From positions 1-64,000 of the forward strand of contig JAVJQA010000022.1 in the NCBI GenBank assembly GCA_040218045.1: DNA of 64,000 nucleotides. Reading direction: 5' to 3'. The DNA is from Marinoscillum sp040218045. Lineage in GTDB: Bacteria > Bacteroidota > Bacteroidia > Cytophagales > Cyclobacteriaceae. The translations under genes and the position numbers were made by a program. A model generated the notes under the pieces. That model saw only the letters and a list, made by a program, of their open reading frames with translations, was not told the DNA's origin and searched no databases. Of the stretch, positions 44,933-53,245 are shown in pieces (positions within the stretch are counted from its first letter, which is position 1; the number at the start of each line of letters is the position of its first letter).

Positions 44933-45127
44933 ACACATTTGCCACTCTCCTTCCCTCCTGCCTACATCTCTCACTGCGGCATGGTGATTCCTCGTTCGAG
45001 AGGAGTGGCAAAAGAGTGCTCGTTCCTACTAAGAACTGATGTGATTGCTTTTGATCGATGAATTAGGCCTTCCCTAAACTATTAATCCCGCCCTCGAACC
45101 AAAGCTATATTAACATAACGCAGGCCA
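44933..45127 (+). repeat. Dispersed repeat, copy 1 (other copy 59288-59499)
   Basis: Shares, in the same order, ACACATTTGCCA, AAAAGAGTGC, a GGCCTTCCCTAAA block, AGCTATATTAAC and ATAACGCAGGCCA with the region 59288-59499, with different sequence between the blocks. This looks like a diverged, non-coding interspersed element. Confidence 0.65.
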
Positions 45128-45174
45128 TTATGTAACATTGTTATGGATTTGCTGCTTACGAGTACAGCGAGTAA

Positions 45175-45251
45175 TTAACATAAGATCAGATATAGAATCT
45201 GTGTGTTGGCCTGTGCGCTGAAGTTCTATATCGGTACCGATCTTATGTTAA
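45175..45251. repeat. Long inverted repeat with TTAACATAA ends (copy B)
   Basis: Left arm TTAACATAAGATC (45175-45187) plus GATATAGAA (45189-45197); right arm TTCTATATC (45224-45232) plus GATCTTATGTTAA (45239-45251). An A on the left faces GGTACC on the right, giving an asymmetric internal bulge. Ends match copy A at 38925-39022. Confidence 0.75.
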
Positions 45252-45404
45252 AAGCAAATCCAGGTTTCTGTTACAACTGCTCTTCATTAAAGACGAATCG
45301 CAAATCCATATCCCTCACACGAATCCACTAGCCGTGCACCTGCTTATATAATTCTATATAATGCTAAGCTGGCATCAAGTACAGCGAGTTTGTACATGTA
45401 CTGT

Positions 45405-45746
45405 TCACTTGAGCAAGATACTTGGTCGGAAATTGACCCGATAGTGTTTGATTACACCCCGGTTCACATCCTCAGGGAGTTCCACGCCAACACCTCTGAT
45501 ATTTGGTGAAAAGCTGCCAAATTCCCCCAACCGTATGATCCTTCCTTCTTCAAGGTGAAAATACATACGATCCACAAGTGACTCCAGCACCGCAATTACA
45601 TCGGTAGTATGGAGCGTACACATATTGGAGATTTCATTGGCAATCTTTCTAAGCTCCACGCTGCGCTCGCGAACGATACCAGCGTAATACTTACTTTGGC
45701 CTCCACCCAACACTCCTGGTTGAGTTTTAGCAATGGACTTATACAT
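45405..45746 (-). CDS. HU-family DNA-binding protein
   Basis: 113 residues from the ATG at 45746 (MYKSIAKTQPG). Matches the Bacteroidota HU-like group: an N-terminal strand, TTDVIAVLESLVDRMYFHLEEGRIIRLGEFGSFSPNIRG with the HU helix and RLGEFGSF core, then VNRGVIKHYRVNFRP. Binds and bends DNA, probably as a nucleoid protein; in this group each copy differs from housekeeping HU. It stands alone in the island with a long (>700 bp) upstream gap. Confidence 0.85.
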   Translation of the reverse strand: MYKSIAKTQPGVLGGGQSKYYAGIVRERSVELRKIANEISNMCTLHTTDVIAVLESLVDRMYFHLEEGRIIRLGEFGSFSPNIRGVGVELPEDVNRGVIKHYRVNFRPSILLK

Positions 45747-46248
45747 TACAGTCATGATTTCTAAAATTTAAAGGTTTACAAAAGTTTAAAAGGTGCTTAG
45801 CCTACTCAAGTATGCTTTGGACAAACCGATCCCGTGCTGAGAATCTGGCGAAAGCTGGTAGTGCCTACCTGAAGCTTTACATGATCCTAGGTGTACCTTA
45901 TAAGTGTAACCTAATCTGTACTTGGTTTTGCTTTGGTCAGTCTTGCTGAAAAGGGTGTGACCTTCGCGATACTTGAATTTGCTGAAGCTGCCGAATGCGC
46001 CTTTCGACGGGTCTTAAGATGAAAACTAAAAAACAAATACCGTTCCAGAATGGGTGCCAAAACATGTTGTGAGATAAAAAAATAACTTTAATTTCTCAGG
46101 GTTAAAAAAGACACTTGATCACGAATCTTTCTCTCAAAAATCAACGTTTAAAGATTGGAACACTTGCACCGCATGAGTAGCCTAAAACTCACACGCAGAT
46201 GCTGCTCCCCTTTCATCGAATTCATCCCCCAAAGGTTAGTGTCTGCTA

Positions 46249-46493
46249 CTATTTTTTCGGATTGCTCGGGAAGGCCCAAACAAAGGTATCATTACCATTA
46301 AATTTCTTGCTGATTCCTGGCGATTTAAGACCCTCTCCCATGCCTTTTGATGGCTCAAAATAGCTGGATTTTGACCCAAAATACGAGCTTTCAAAAACGC
46401 CCTCCAGAACCAGAAAACGCCTTTTTTTTAGGTCTTTAAAAATGTAGTTACGTTTTACTCCAAATGTAACTACGTTTTGCTCTAAACCTAACT
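46249..46493 (-). pseudogene. Possible 3' coding remnant without a start
   Basis: About 81 codons are open on the minus strand, ending at the stop complementary to 46249-46251. The predicted end reads GEGLKSPGISKKFNGNDTF then VWAFPSNPKK, with an internal echo (ESSYFG then KSSYFEPSKG). No suitable start codon exists upstream and the 5' part runs through the 22-bp repeats. Could be a decayed gene or chance. Confidence 0.25.
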
Positions 46494-46520
46494 AGGTTTT
46501 ACTCCAAATGAAGACGGTTT
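46441..46520 (+). repeat. 22-bp tandem repeat, about 3.5 units
   Basis: The words CGTTTTACTCC (46451), CGTTTTGCTCT (46473) and GGTTTTACTCC (46495) recur every 22 bp, each preceded by a TAACTA- or TAGTTA-like word, with a partial fourth unit after 46505. The units diverge slightly. Not a CRISPR array: there are no unique spacers. Confidence 0.65.
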
Positions 46521-46522
46521 GT

Positions 46523-46577
46523 AGCCGCTCGGCCAGCGCCGCAGGCATGCTTTGTTCTGGCACAGCTTACCACCGGT
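46523..46577 (+). repeat. Flanking direct repeat, right copy
   Basis: AGCCGCTCGGCCAGCGC at 46523-46539 is identical to 39121-39137; the adjoining block around GGCACAGCTTACCACC matches 39359-39389. In the left copy the two blocks are separated by about 220 bp; here they are adjacent, so one copy has gained or lost sequence. Confidence 0.65.
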
Positions 46578-47168
46578 GTCACTTTACTTTATTCATTATG
46601 TACACTTATCCTCCCCGGCAACCTGGCTCCTCACTAAATTCTTCCCCGGAAGAATTCTTAACGTTCAGCCCTGTTTCCGGTTTCTTGGCTGGTGGTTTCG
46701 GAACGCGTAGTTTTGGCGTTCGCTATCAGCAGCCTGCCTGCCGTAGCTGGATGGCCTGCCCTTCCGGCAAAGGCAGGTGTTCGTTTCGCTTTCACTGTTC
46801 CAGTGCTGGTATCAGGGATTTTCATCTCCGGGTGCTTTGGCGGGATGCGTAATCTATGAGTTGTCCATCTCAGAGCTCCCTTTTTAGGGGTGCCCGACTA
46901 GGGGGCTCTTTTAATTTTTACTATTATGAAAGAGTATCAGTTATTAGTTCATCGGCGTTTTCGCTTTTGGTTCCTCCGTGGGTGGTTATTTGTGGTAGTT
47001 CACCGCCAGCCCTCCTATCGTATCTTATGTCATTGGTGGGGCGGCTTGTTTCTTTACACATTTCGCTTCATGCGCTATGAGGTTGGTATCTCTGTAAGGT
47101 CCCCTATGATTAGGGGCGTCCGGCTAGGATAACTTTTCGTCTCGGCTATATATAGTCATACCCATTAA

Positions 47169-48191
47169 TTAATCAGGAAATCTCAATATAACTTCCTTTA
47201 CTTTTCCCCCTCTCAGAATCCTTAGTTTGAAGGAATTCAGGGCTTCTTCATCTATGACCAAGATCGATTTGAAAAACGCTATGATATTTTCCTCGGAGAC
47301 AATGGGTATATCGTTTACTTCCAAAATAATATCTCCTCCTAAACTAATTTCTTGATCACCTATACGGAATGGCACATCTCCACCTTTCAGGTCCGCCATA
47401 AACGCCGGAGACAATGCCACTACACTTTGAATGAGTATGCCACCCTGCTGTGGAACATTGAGTAATCGAGCTAATTCCCGATCTACGAAAACTCCATTTA
47501 TCCCAGTCCACCGTCTTCTATCACTTTCGACTACCAATTGTTTGGTTACATTGATCGTGGCAGCAAAACCTATTCCGTCAAATCCTCCAGACTCACTAAC
47601 TATGTAGCTGACAAGGCCGATAACCTCCCCTTTCCTATTAAACATGGGTCCCCCGGAATTCCCATGATTAATAGCCGCATCAGTCTGAAAAAATTCGGCA
47701 AAGGTAAATCCTTCCATTCGCGTCTCTTCAATGCTTTTTCCGCTGATTATTCCTTTGGAAAGCGAGTGCTCCAGTCCAAAGGGTGCACCAATTATAAAAA
47801 CATCATCTCCTACATCTACAAGACCTGAATCTCCCAATTCAGCAATCGGATAATGGTTGTCGAAATAGACCAATTTAATAAGTGCTACGTCAGCTACTGT
47901 AGCCAATCGTACCACTTTTGCGGGAAACTCCTTTCCGTCATGAAAAATCACAGTTACATGCTCAGCATTGTTCACTACGTGGGCGGCTGTTAGTATCTCA
48001 CCCTGACTGGAAATAAGGACTCCCGATCCTTGTGAACCCATATAACTAACCTGACCGTTAATATTCTCTATCTTTTCTTTCGTTTCAATCACAACCACAC
48101 TCGGGCTTACCTTTTTGTAGAGTTTGCTCAATGTTTGCCCACACAGAGCACCTGGAATTGAAATGATTATAAAGAGTATAAAATGTTTCAT
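47169..48191 (-). CDS. HtrA/DegP-like trypsin-fold serine protease with PDZ domain
   Basis: 340 residues with a signal peptide (FILFIIISIPGALCGQ). The S1C triad is present: His in ILTAAHVVNNA, Asp in VADVALIKL, Ser in INHGNSGGPMF, with GSGVLISSQGEILTAAH and IIGAPFGLEHSLSKGIISG. The PDZ-like C-terminal domain (about 235-335) has GGDIILEVNDIPI. Periplasmic quality-control protease. Its start overlaps the cyclase stop by 4 bp; it is the last gene of the RND operon. Linking a protease to a pump and a cyclase is unusual. Confidence 0.88.
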   Translation of the reverse strand: MKHFILFIIISIPGALCGQTLSKLYKKVSPSVVVIETKEKIENINGQVSYMGSQGSGVLISSQGEILTAAHVVNNAEHVTVIFHDGKEFPAKVVRLATVADVALIKLVYFDNHYPIAELGDSGLVDVGDDVFIIGAPFGLEHSLSKGIISGKSIEETRMEGFTFAEFFQTDAAINHGNSGGPMFNRKGEVIGLVSYIVSESGGFDGIGFAATINVTKQLVVESDRRRWTGINGVFVDRELARLLNVPQQGGILIQSVVALSPAFMADLKGGDVPFRIGDQEISLGGDIILEVNDIPIVSEENIIAFFKSILVIDEEALNSFKLRILRGGKVKEVILRFPD

Positions 48192-49252
48192 AGCTTTGAT
48201 GGTTGGTTGATGAAATACAGTCTTGCGGTGTCTTGCTTCCCTTTTAGTTGGATGTCACCTATCATATGTGTGTTTTCTCTCAGGGATTCACTTAAAAAGG
48301 CCTTCAGATTTTCTGATATCAGAAGATCCTTATTGAATTGATTACAGCATTTCTGAATGCTTGATGCGGTGTTTAGTACATCTCCGTGATAGGCAATCTC
48401 TCTTTTTACATCACCTACCTCTGCTACCATCACCGCACCGGCTTCCAGCCCTGCTTTAAATTGCGGGAAGAGCCCAAAATTCTGTTCAAAATATTTTTTC
48501 TTCCGATTTAAGTTATTTCTATAAGCAAAGTAAAGTTTGATACAATTGTCATGTTTAATACCCTCTTTCGTTGTCCAGGTAAGGACAATTTCATCTCCTA
48601 CATATTGATAAATGCTTGCTTTAAATTCAGACACTAAAATTGAAATATCCTGAAAGCAGTCCTGTATCAGCTGACTATACTTGTAGTGGCCTAGTTTTTC
48701 AGCTATTCCGGTAGAATTATGTAAGTCCAGAAACATAAATATTCGATGTTCCTCCTTCGGTGAATAATATTTTCCACTGAGCATCTTTCTTAAATTCCCG
48801 GGTCCAAACCTTTTTTCAATTTCCCGGATAAAGTCGATGAGGAACCCAACCAGAAAACAATAAAAGATGAGCACTATCATTTGAGCTGAATAGAGCCTGG
48901 AGTCTGTCAGTCCTTCCTGGCTCATATTGATTTCCATAATTCTTTTTAAATTCCAGATAGAAAGCAGTGTAATGAGCATTGTGGCTAATAGAAACATGGT
49001 CGCTCTTAGTACAACTATTTTACTGAAGGAGATCCTTTTATAAAAAAAATGATCCATGGCAAATTCTACACTGCCAAATATGAAACCCGCAAAGACTGAG
49101 CTTACCAAAAGAAACCTGGCATATTTAAGAAGATCCATTTCACTTTGATGATCCACACCGACCATGCGTATGAGCGTCCAGAGCAGGATGGCCAGGGACC
49201 AAAAAAAGAAGTGCCTTACAATTGTCCTGAAATATTTACTTGTCCCTATCAT
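48188..49252 (-). CDS. Membrane-bound class III cyclase, second copy
   Basis: Four to five N-terminal helices (residues 12-145), then a class III cyclase domain (about 165-350): FMFLDLHNSTGIAEKLG with the first metal Asp, YQYVGDEIVLTW with the second, and AYHGDVLNTASSIQ. The Asn of the transition-state pair is kept, but the Arg expected four residues later reads Ser (NTASS), and the adenine-specifying Lys is Gln (YQYVGD). It may be inactive, act through a heterodimer, or belong to a divergent subgroup. Its start lies inside the 3' end of the outer-membrane barrel gene (17 bp overlap). Confidence 0.82.
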   Translation of the reverse strand: MIGTSKYFRTIVRHFFFWSLAILLWTLIRMVGVDHQSEMDLLKYARFLLVSSVFAGFIFGSVEFAMDHFFYKRISFSKIVVLRATMFLLATMLITLLSIWNLKRIMEINMSQEGLTDSRLYSAQMIVLIFYCFLVGFLIDFIREIEKRFGPGNLRKMLSGKYYSPKEEHRIFMFLDLHNSTGIAEKLGHYKYSQLIQDCFQDISILVSEFKASIYQYVGDEIVLTWTTKEGIKHDNCIKLYFAYRNNLNRKKKYFEQNFGLFPQFKAGLEAGAVMVAEVGDVKREIAYHGDVLNTASSIQKCCNQFNKDLLISENLKAFLSESLRENTHMIGDIQLKGKQDTARLYFINQPSKL

Positions 49253-50168
49253 CTACTTGTTTATTGGGAACTATCGAAATGCCAAAACTGAAAAATGGCC
49301 CACTCGCAGTATTGTAGTGGGCGTCCTCAAACAGATCACCCTGAAGCTCCATTTTTCGAGCAACGGCCATCCCTCCGGAAACTTCCAATTCTATATGCTT
49401 TCCAACACAATACTTCAAAGAAGGCCCAAGCACAACACGGGAATAGATCAGCATATCTGCCAGTTCGGTATCATTGAATGGATTCGTTCTTGTATAGTTG
49501 ACATTGTAGCGTGAACCACTCGCTTCAGCCTTAAGTCCGACTGTAAATTTCCCAAAGTAGCAATCATACGTGATCCGACGTGGCAAGAGTAAATGCAGCT
49601 TGCTTTTTTCTGAAGTCAATGTTACTTGAAGTGTTGGTATAAAACGGGGTTCGCCAAAACTGGATAGGTAGGCGATTCCCCCTCCGTAGGAGAATTGGTC
49701 AGACATTTTCTTGGTAAAAAGCAGCGCACCGTTCATTAAAAAGTCATCCTTCTCAAGTGATGTATTGAATGTAGAGGATAAGGTAGGATTGAGTGAAACC
49801 AACACCTTCCAGTCATTCGATAATTGATGCAACACGGTCAGCCGATAGCCAATAAGGTGCAGGTTCTTTCCGTCTATCCCCAGGTTCAAATCGTTATCCA
49901 TGAATGGGGTCACCAGCCGGTATTGGAATCCATTGATTAACAGGGTCTTCTCATTTTTTAATTGCTTGGGAAGGTTCAGAAAGAAATTATATTCATTCAC
50001 TTCGACTTCCTGATGCTGCGGAACATTCATTACTTCAGCACCTGGAAGTCTGGTAAAACTGAACCCTGCCAATTGCAGATCCTGAGACATTGAGGGTGTG
50101 CTGATAAGTAAGAGCAGCCCACAAAGTATGTTCAACAGTGATCTATAAAAATGTGTCATGATATTCAT
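49236..50168 (-). CDS. Outer-membrane beta-barrel protein (DUF6268-like)
   Basis: 310 residues from the ATG at 50168, which forms an ATGA overlap with the RND gene stop; the longer frame to 50279 lacks a proper signal peptide at its start. Signal peptide ends STPSMSQ. Repeated amphipathic strands (WKVLVSLNPTLSSTF, FSYGGGIAYLSSFGEPRFIPTLQVT, KLHLLLPRRITYDCYF, FFSFGISIVPN) give a beta-barrel of about 12 strands. Found between a pump and a cyclase; role unknown, perhaps an envelope sensor or lipid-handling barrel. Confidence 0.7.
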   Translation of the reverse strand: MNIMTHFYRSLLNILCGLLLLISTPSMSQDLQLAGFSFTRLPGAEVMNVPQHQEVEVNEYNFFLNLPKQLKNEKTLLINGFQYRLVTPFMDNDLNLGIDGKNLHLIGYRLTVLHQLSNDWKVLVSLNPTLSSTFNTSLEKDDFLMNGALLFTKKMSDQFSYGGGIAYLSSFGEPRFIPTLQVTLTSEKSKLHLLLPRRITYDCYFGKFTVGLKAEASGSRYNVNYTRTNPFNDTELADMLIYSRVVLGPSLKYCVGKHIELEVSGGMAVARKMELQGDLFEDAHYNTASGPFFSFGISIVPNKQVDDRDK

Positions 50169-53100
50169 TTTGGTAGAGATACTTTGAAAAACAACTGGTA
50201 GAGAACCGGAACCAACACCAGCGTGATCACGGTGGCAAATAACAACCCGAAGATGATACCAATGGCGAGCGGTTCCCACATTTCACCACCACCAAGCCAT
50301 AGGGGGATTAAACCCAAAGAAGTGGTGAAGGTGGTGAGTAGTATAGGCCGAAATCGTTCCTGTGCAGCAGATAATATTGCATCGTATGGATTTCTTTTAT
50401 GCTCGTCCAACTCCAGTTGAATCCGATCGATAAGTACAATCGCGTTATTGATCACAATACCAGACAGTGAAATAATGCCCAGGAATCCGGTGAAACTCAA
50501 ATTGGTACCGGTAATAAGCAGTCCAGCCACAACACCTATGATGCCAAAAGGAACGGCAAGCAATACGATACTACTTTTCCTCACGGAGTTAAATTGTATG
50601 ACAAGAAGCAGAATGATGATGAAAAATGAAATGGGCAGTTTGGCAGTGACAGCAGCCATGGCAGTGCCGCTTGCTTCGGACTCTCCACCTAATTCAAAAG
50701 TATAATCACTCCCCCATTCATCTTGCTGTTCATTTAGCCATTTAGATATTTGGGTCGTGATCTTAGCAGCAGTGTATCCGGCCTCCAGCTGAGATTCTAC
50801 CGTAATGGTTCGATTCAAATCCCTCCTGATAATTTTGGCCAACTGCCAGTCTATGCTGATGTCAGCAACTTGTGCTAATGGCACAGTCTTACCCGTCATT
50901 TGACTGTAGATATTCAGTCCTTCCAGGTCCTCATAGGCTACCGCAAGGCTACCTTCAGTTCGCATAGATATGGGAATGTTGTCCTCTTCGTCACGGTATT
51001 CTCCGACGGTGTAACCAGACAAAGTGGTGTAAGAAGATAGTGCAACATCCTGATTGGTCAATCCATTGTAGCTAAGCTTAGATGGATTGATATCAACATA
51101 AACCTTCTTGATTTTTGGCCCCCAGTCGTCATCTACATTGCTAGTCCCGGTTATGGTTCGCAGCTGATTTTTCGTCTCACCAGCAATCCGCATTAACTTT
51201 TCTGCATCGGGTCCGCTAATTCTGATCTGAATAGGAACGCTGGCTCCTCCTCCACTTGTCAGTCTCTTCACTGTAACCTTCGCATCTGGAAGATTGCTAA
51301 AAGCAAACCGATTGAGTCGATCAATAACTGACTGGTTGTCATCACCAAATACGGTATTGACTAGCAAATGTGCGTAGTTCGTCTGTTTTTGGTCAGGCTG
51401 ATAGCCCAGATCATAAGACCTGGGGCCTTCACCAATGAAGGAAGACCAGTCCTGCACACCACGAGATCTTTGGTTATTGATGAGCAGGCTATCTGACAAA
51501 TACCTTTCAAGCAGGGAGACTTGTGAATCAGTCGTTTCCAGACTTGTGCCTGTAGGCAACATAAGGTCCACAGTCACCAGGTTACGATCACTGTCAGGCA
51601 TAAATACAAACCCAAGTTGACCCATCCCCACCAGCGAAAGTGCCAGACATCCCGACACCACAGACAAAATCAAAACGGGTTTAGCCAATGACCAAACAAT
51701 GATTCGCCTGTAATAAGTATTGAGTTTTTCGAAGAAACCTGGCTTTTGTTTTTTGTCATTCTGCTTGACTTTAATGAATGCAACAGCCAGCATCGGCACA
51801 ATGGTCAATGCCATAAGCCAGGATGAGATTAAGGTAATCGTGATCACCGAAAAAAGTGGCCCCATAATCTCACCCATCACAGAGTCTGCAATGAAAAATG
51901 AGAGGAATGCTGCAGAGGTAGTCAGTGAACTGGTGAGCAAAGGCACCACCAACTCTTTACTGGAAGAAACCGCAGCGTCAAATGCCTTATCGCCTCTTTC
52001 CATTTTCACCATCATGGATTCAGCCATCACGATGGCATTGTCTACCAACATGCCCAGGGCCATGATCAGTGCAGCCAAAGAAACCTGATTGAGGCCAATG
52101 TTAAAAACACCCATCAAAAACAGTGACATCACAATGGCAGCAGGAATCAAACTGGCTACCACAACCCCCGTTCTCAGTCCCAGGAACATCAGCATTACAG
52201 CCAATACAATGACCATACTTTGAATGAGGTTAGAAATAAAATCACTCACACTTTTAGATACCGAGTTATCCTGTGAGGCAAGTCGCTTTGCCGTGATACC
52301 TACAGGAAGCGTTTGGTTGAAGCTGATGAGCAGTTCGTCAACCTCTTCACCCAATTGAATGATATTGGCTCCTTCTTTCAGGGAAATATGCAGGCCAATA
52401 GCAGATTGGCCATTCATCTTCACAATGGTTTCCCGGGGAGAGATGTAGTCTTCGTAGACTTCAGCAATGTCCTTTAGATAAACTGACTCTCTTCCATTTC
52501 CAACCGGAATGAGCATATTCTGAATGTCCTGTATTGTTTCAAAATTCCCGGAAGGCTCCAGAATGACACGCTCATCCCCGACACTAATCTGGCCAGCAGG
52601 AATGATGATATTCGTGCTGGATATGGCATTCTTAAGCTCGTTGGCCGATAGTTCGATTTTTGCCAACTCTGCATCGTTGTAATCGATAAATACCCGACGT
52701 TCCGACACCCCCGAAAGTTCGACCTTGGCAGCATCCCTTAATCGAATCAGCTCATTTCTCAATTGATCGGCATACTTCTCCAGCGCGTTAGGTTCATATC
52801 CGTCATTTTTTAGACCCAGTGCTATCCCATAAGTAATGCCCAAATCTTCGTCCTTTAAATCCGGGCCTTTGGCAACCCCGGAAGGAACATTCACATGATC
52901 AATTTTCCGTCTTAAGCGATCCCAAATGAGCCTAAGCTCCGACTCGCCAACGTTCTCTTTCAGGGCAACTTTGATAATGGAAATGCCTGTTCTCGATTCA
53001 CTTTGGATATAATCTACTTCCGGTATCTCCTGCACCACTTTCTCCAGTGGGTCAGTGACCAAAAGTTCCATTCTTTCAGGACTTGCCCCGGGGAAAACTG

Positions 53101-53245
53101 TGACAATGCTCGCTATCCGAATCGTAAAGGGAGGCATACTGTTTCTTGGTAATGAATTATATCCCGTGATCCCAAGAAGGATAATGATCCCTAATAGCAA
53201 ATAGGTAACGCGATTGTTTTTAATGGCTATGGCTGTCAGGTTCAT
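50165..53245 (-). CDS. RND efflux pump, AcrB-like permease
   Basis: 1026 residues with the typical first helix (IAIKNNRVTYLLLGIIILLG), VTVFPGASPERMELLVTDPLE, the TM4 proton-relay helix GMLVDNAIVMAESMMVKMERG, and second-half SLSGIVINNAIVLIDRIQLEL. Proton antiporter of a tripartite system. Overlaps the adaptor gene by 4 bp and the barrel gene by 4 bp. Confidence 0.92.
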   Translation of the reverse strand: MNLTAIAIKNNRVTYLLLGIIILLGITGYNSLPRNSMPPFTIRIASIVTVFPGASPERMELLVTDPLEKVVQEIPEVDYIQSESRTGISIIKVALKENVGESELRLIWDRLRRKIDHVNVPSGVAKGPDLKDEDLGITYGIALGLKNDGYEPNALEKYADQLRNELIRLRDAAKVELSGVSERRVFIDYNDAELAKIELSANELKNAISSTNIIIPAGQISVGDERVILEPSGNFETIQDIQNMLIPVGNGRESVYLKDIAEVYEDYISPRETIVKMNGQSAIGLHISLKEGANIIQLGEEVDELLISFNQTLPVGITAKRLASQDNSVSKSVSDFISNLIQSMVIVLAVMLMFLGLRTGVVVASLIPAAIVMSLFLMGVFNIGLNQVSLAALIMALGMLVDNAIVMAESMMVKMERGDKAFDAAVSSSKELVVPLLTSSLTTSAAFLSFFIADSVMGEIMGPLFSVITITLISSWLMALTIVPMLAVAFIKVKQNDKKQKPGFFEKLNTYYRRIIVWSLAKPVLILSVVSGCLALSLVGMGQLGFVFMPDSDRNLVTVDLMLPTGTSLETTDSQVSLLERYLSDSLLINNQRSRGVQDWSSFIGEGPRSYDLGYQPDQKQTNYAHLLVNTVFGDDNQSVIDRLNRFAFSNLPDAKVTVKRLTSGGGASVPIQIRISGPDAEKLMRIAGETKNQLRTITGTSNVDDDWGPKIKKVYVDINPSKLSYNGLTNQDVALSSYTTLSGYTVGEYRDEEDNIPISMRTEGSLAVAYEDLEGLNIYSQMTGKTVPLAQVADISIDWQLAKIIRRDLNRTITVESQLEAGYTAAKITTQISKWLNEQQDEWGSDYTFELGGESEASGTAMAAVTAKLPISFFIIILLLVIQFNSVRKSSIVLLAVPFGIIGVVAGLLITGTNLSFTGFLGIISLSGIVINNAIVLIDRIQLELDEHKRNPYDAILSAAQERFRPILLTTFTTSLGLIPLWLGGGEMWEPLAIGIIFGLLFATVITLVLVPVLYQLFFKVSLPK

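Larger units (their letters stand above)
44901..45404. other. Repeat-filled spacer between RT and HU genes
   Basis: About 500 bp without a gene. It contains a dispersed repeat (44933-45127), an adjacent AACATAAC ... GTTATG inverted repeat (about 45113-45155), the TTAACATAA hairpin (45175-45251) and an AT-rich TATATAATTCTATATAA stretch near 45345-45361. Confidence 0.6.
45756..47168. other. Long gene-free right edge of accessory island
   Basis: About 1.4 kb without a supported gene. It contains a possible coding remnant (46249-46493, minus), a 22-bp tandem repeat (46441-46520), the second copy of the flanking repeats (46523-46577), a GC-rich block with CCTGCC ... GGCAGG palindromes (about 46733-46782), and two related words, AGGGGTGCCCGACTAGG (about 46886) and AGGGGCGTCCGGCTAGG (about 47111). 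Open frames here have no protein-like composition. Confidence 0.55.

Noticed and set aside
38925..45251. Integron attC sites
   Set aside because: The hairpins lack the R-box consensus (RYYYAAC / GTTRRRY) at their ends and there is no integrase or cassette spacing.
46441..46520. CRISPR array
   Set aside because: The 22-bp units are directly adjacent without spacers and no cas genes occur.
46508..47132. Several plus-strand ORFs of 68-114 codons
   Set aside because: They are rich in Cys, Trp, Arg and Ser, run through palindromic and repeated GC-rich DNA, and have no recognisable domain; they are most likely non-coding repeats.
49236..50279. Longer N-terminus for the outer-membrane barrel protein
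   Set aside because: The extra 37 residues are antisense-like His/Arg-rich sequence overlapping the RND gene end; the signal peptide and ATGA coupling fix the start at 50168.
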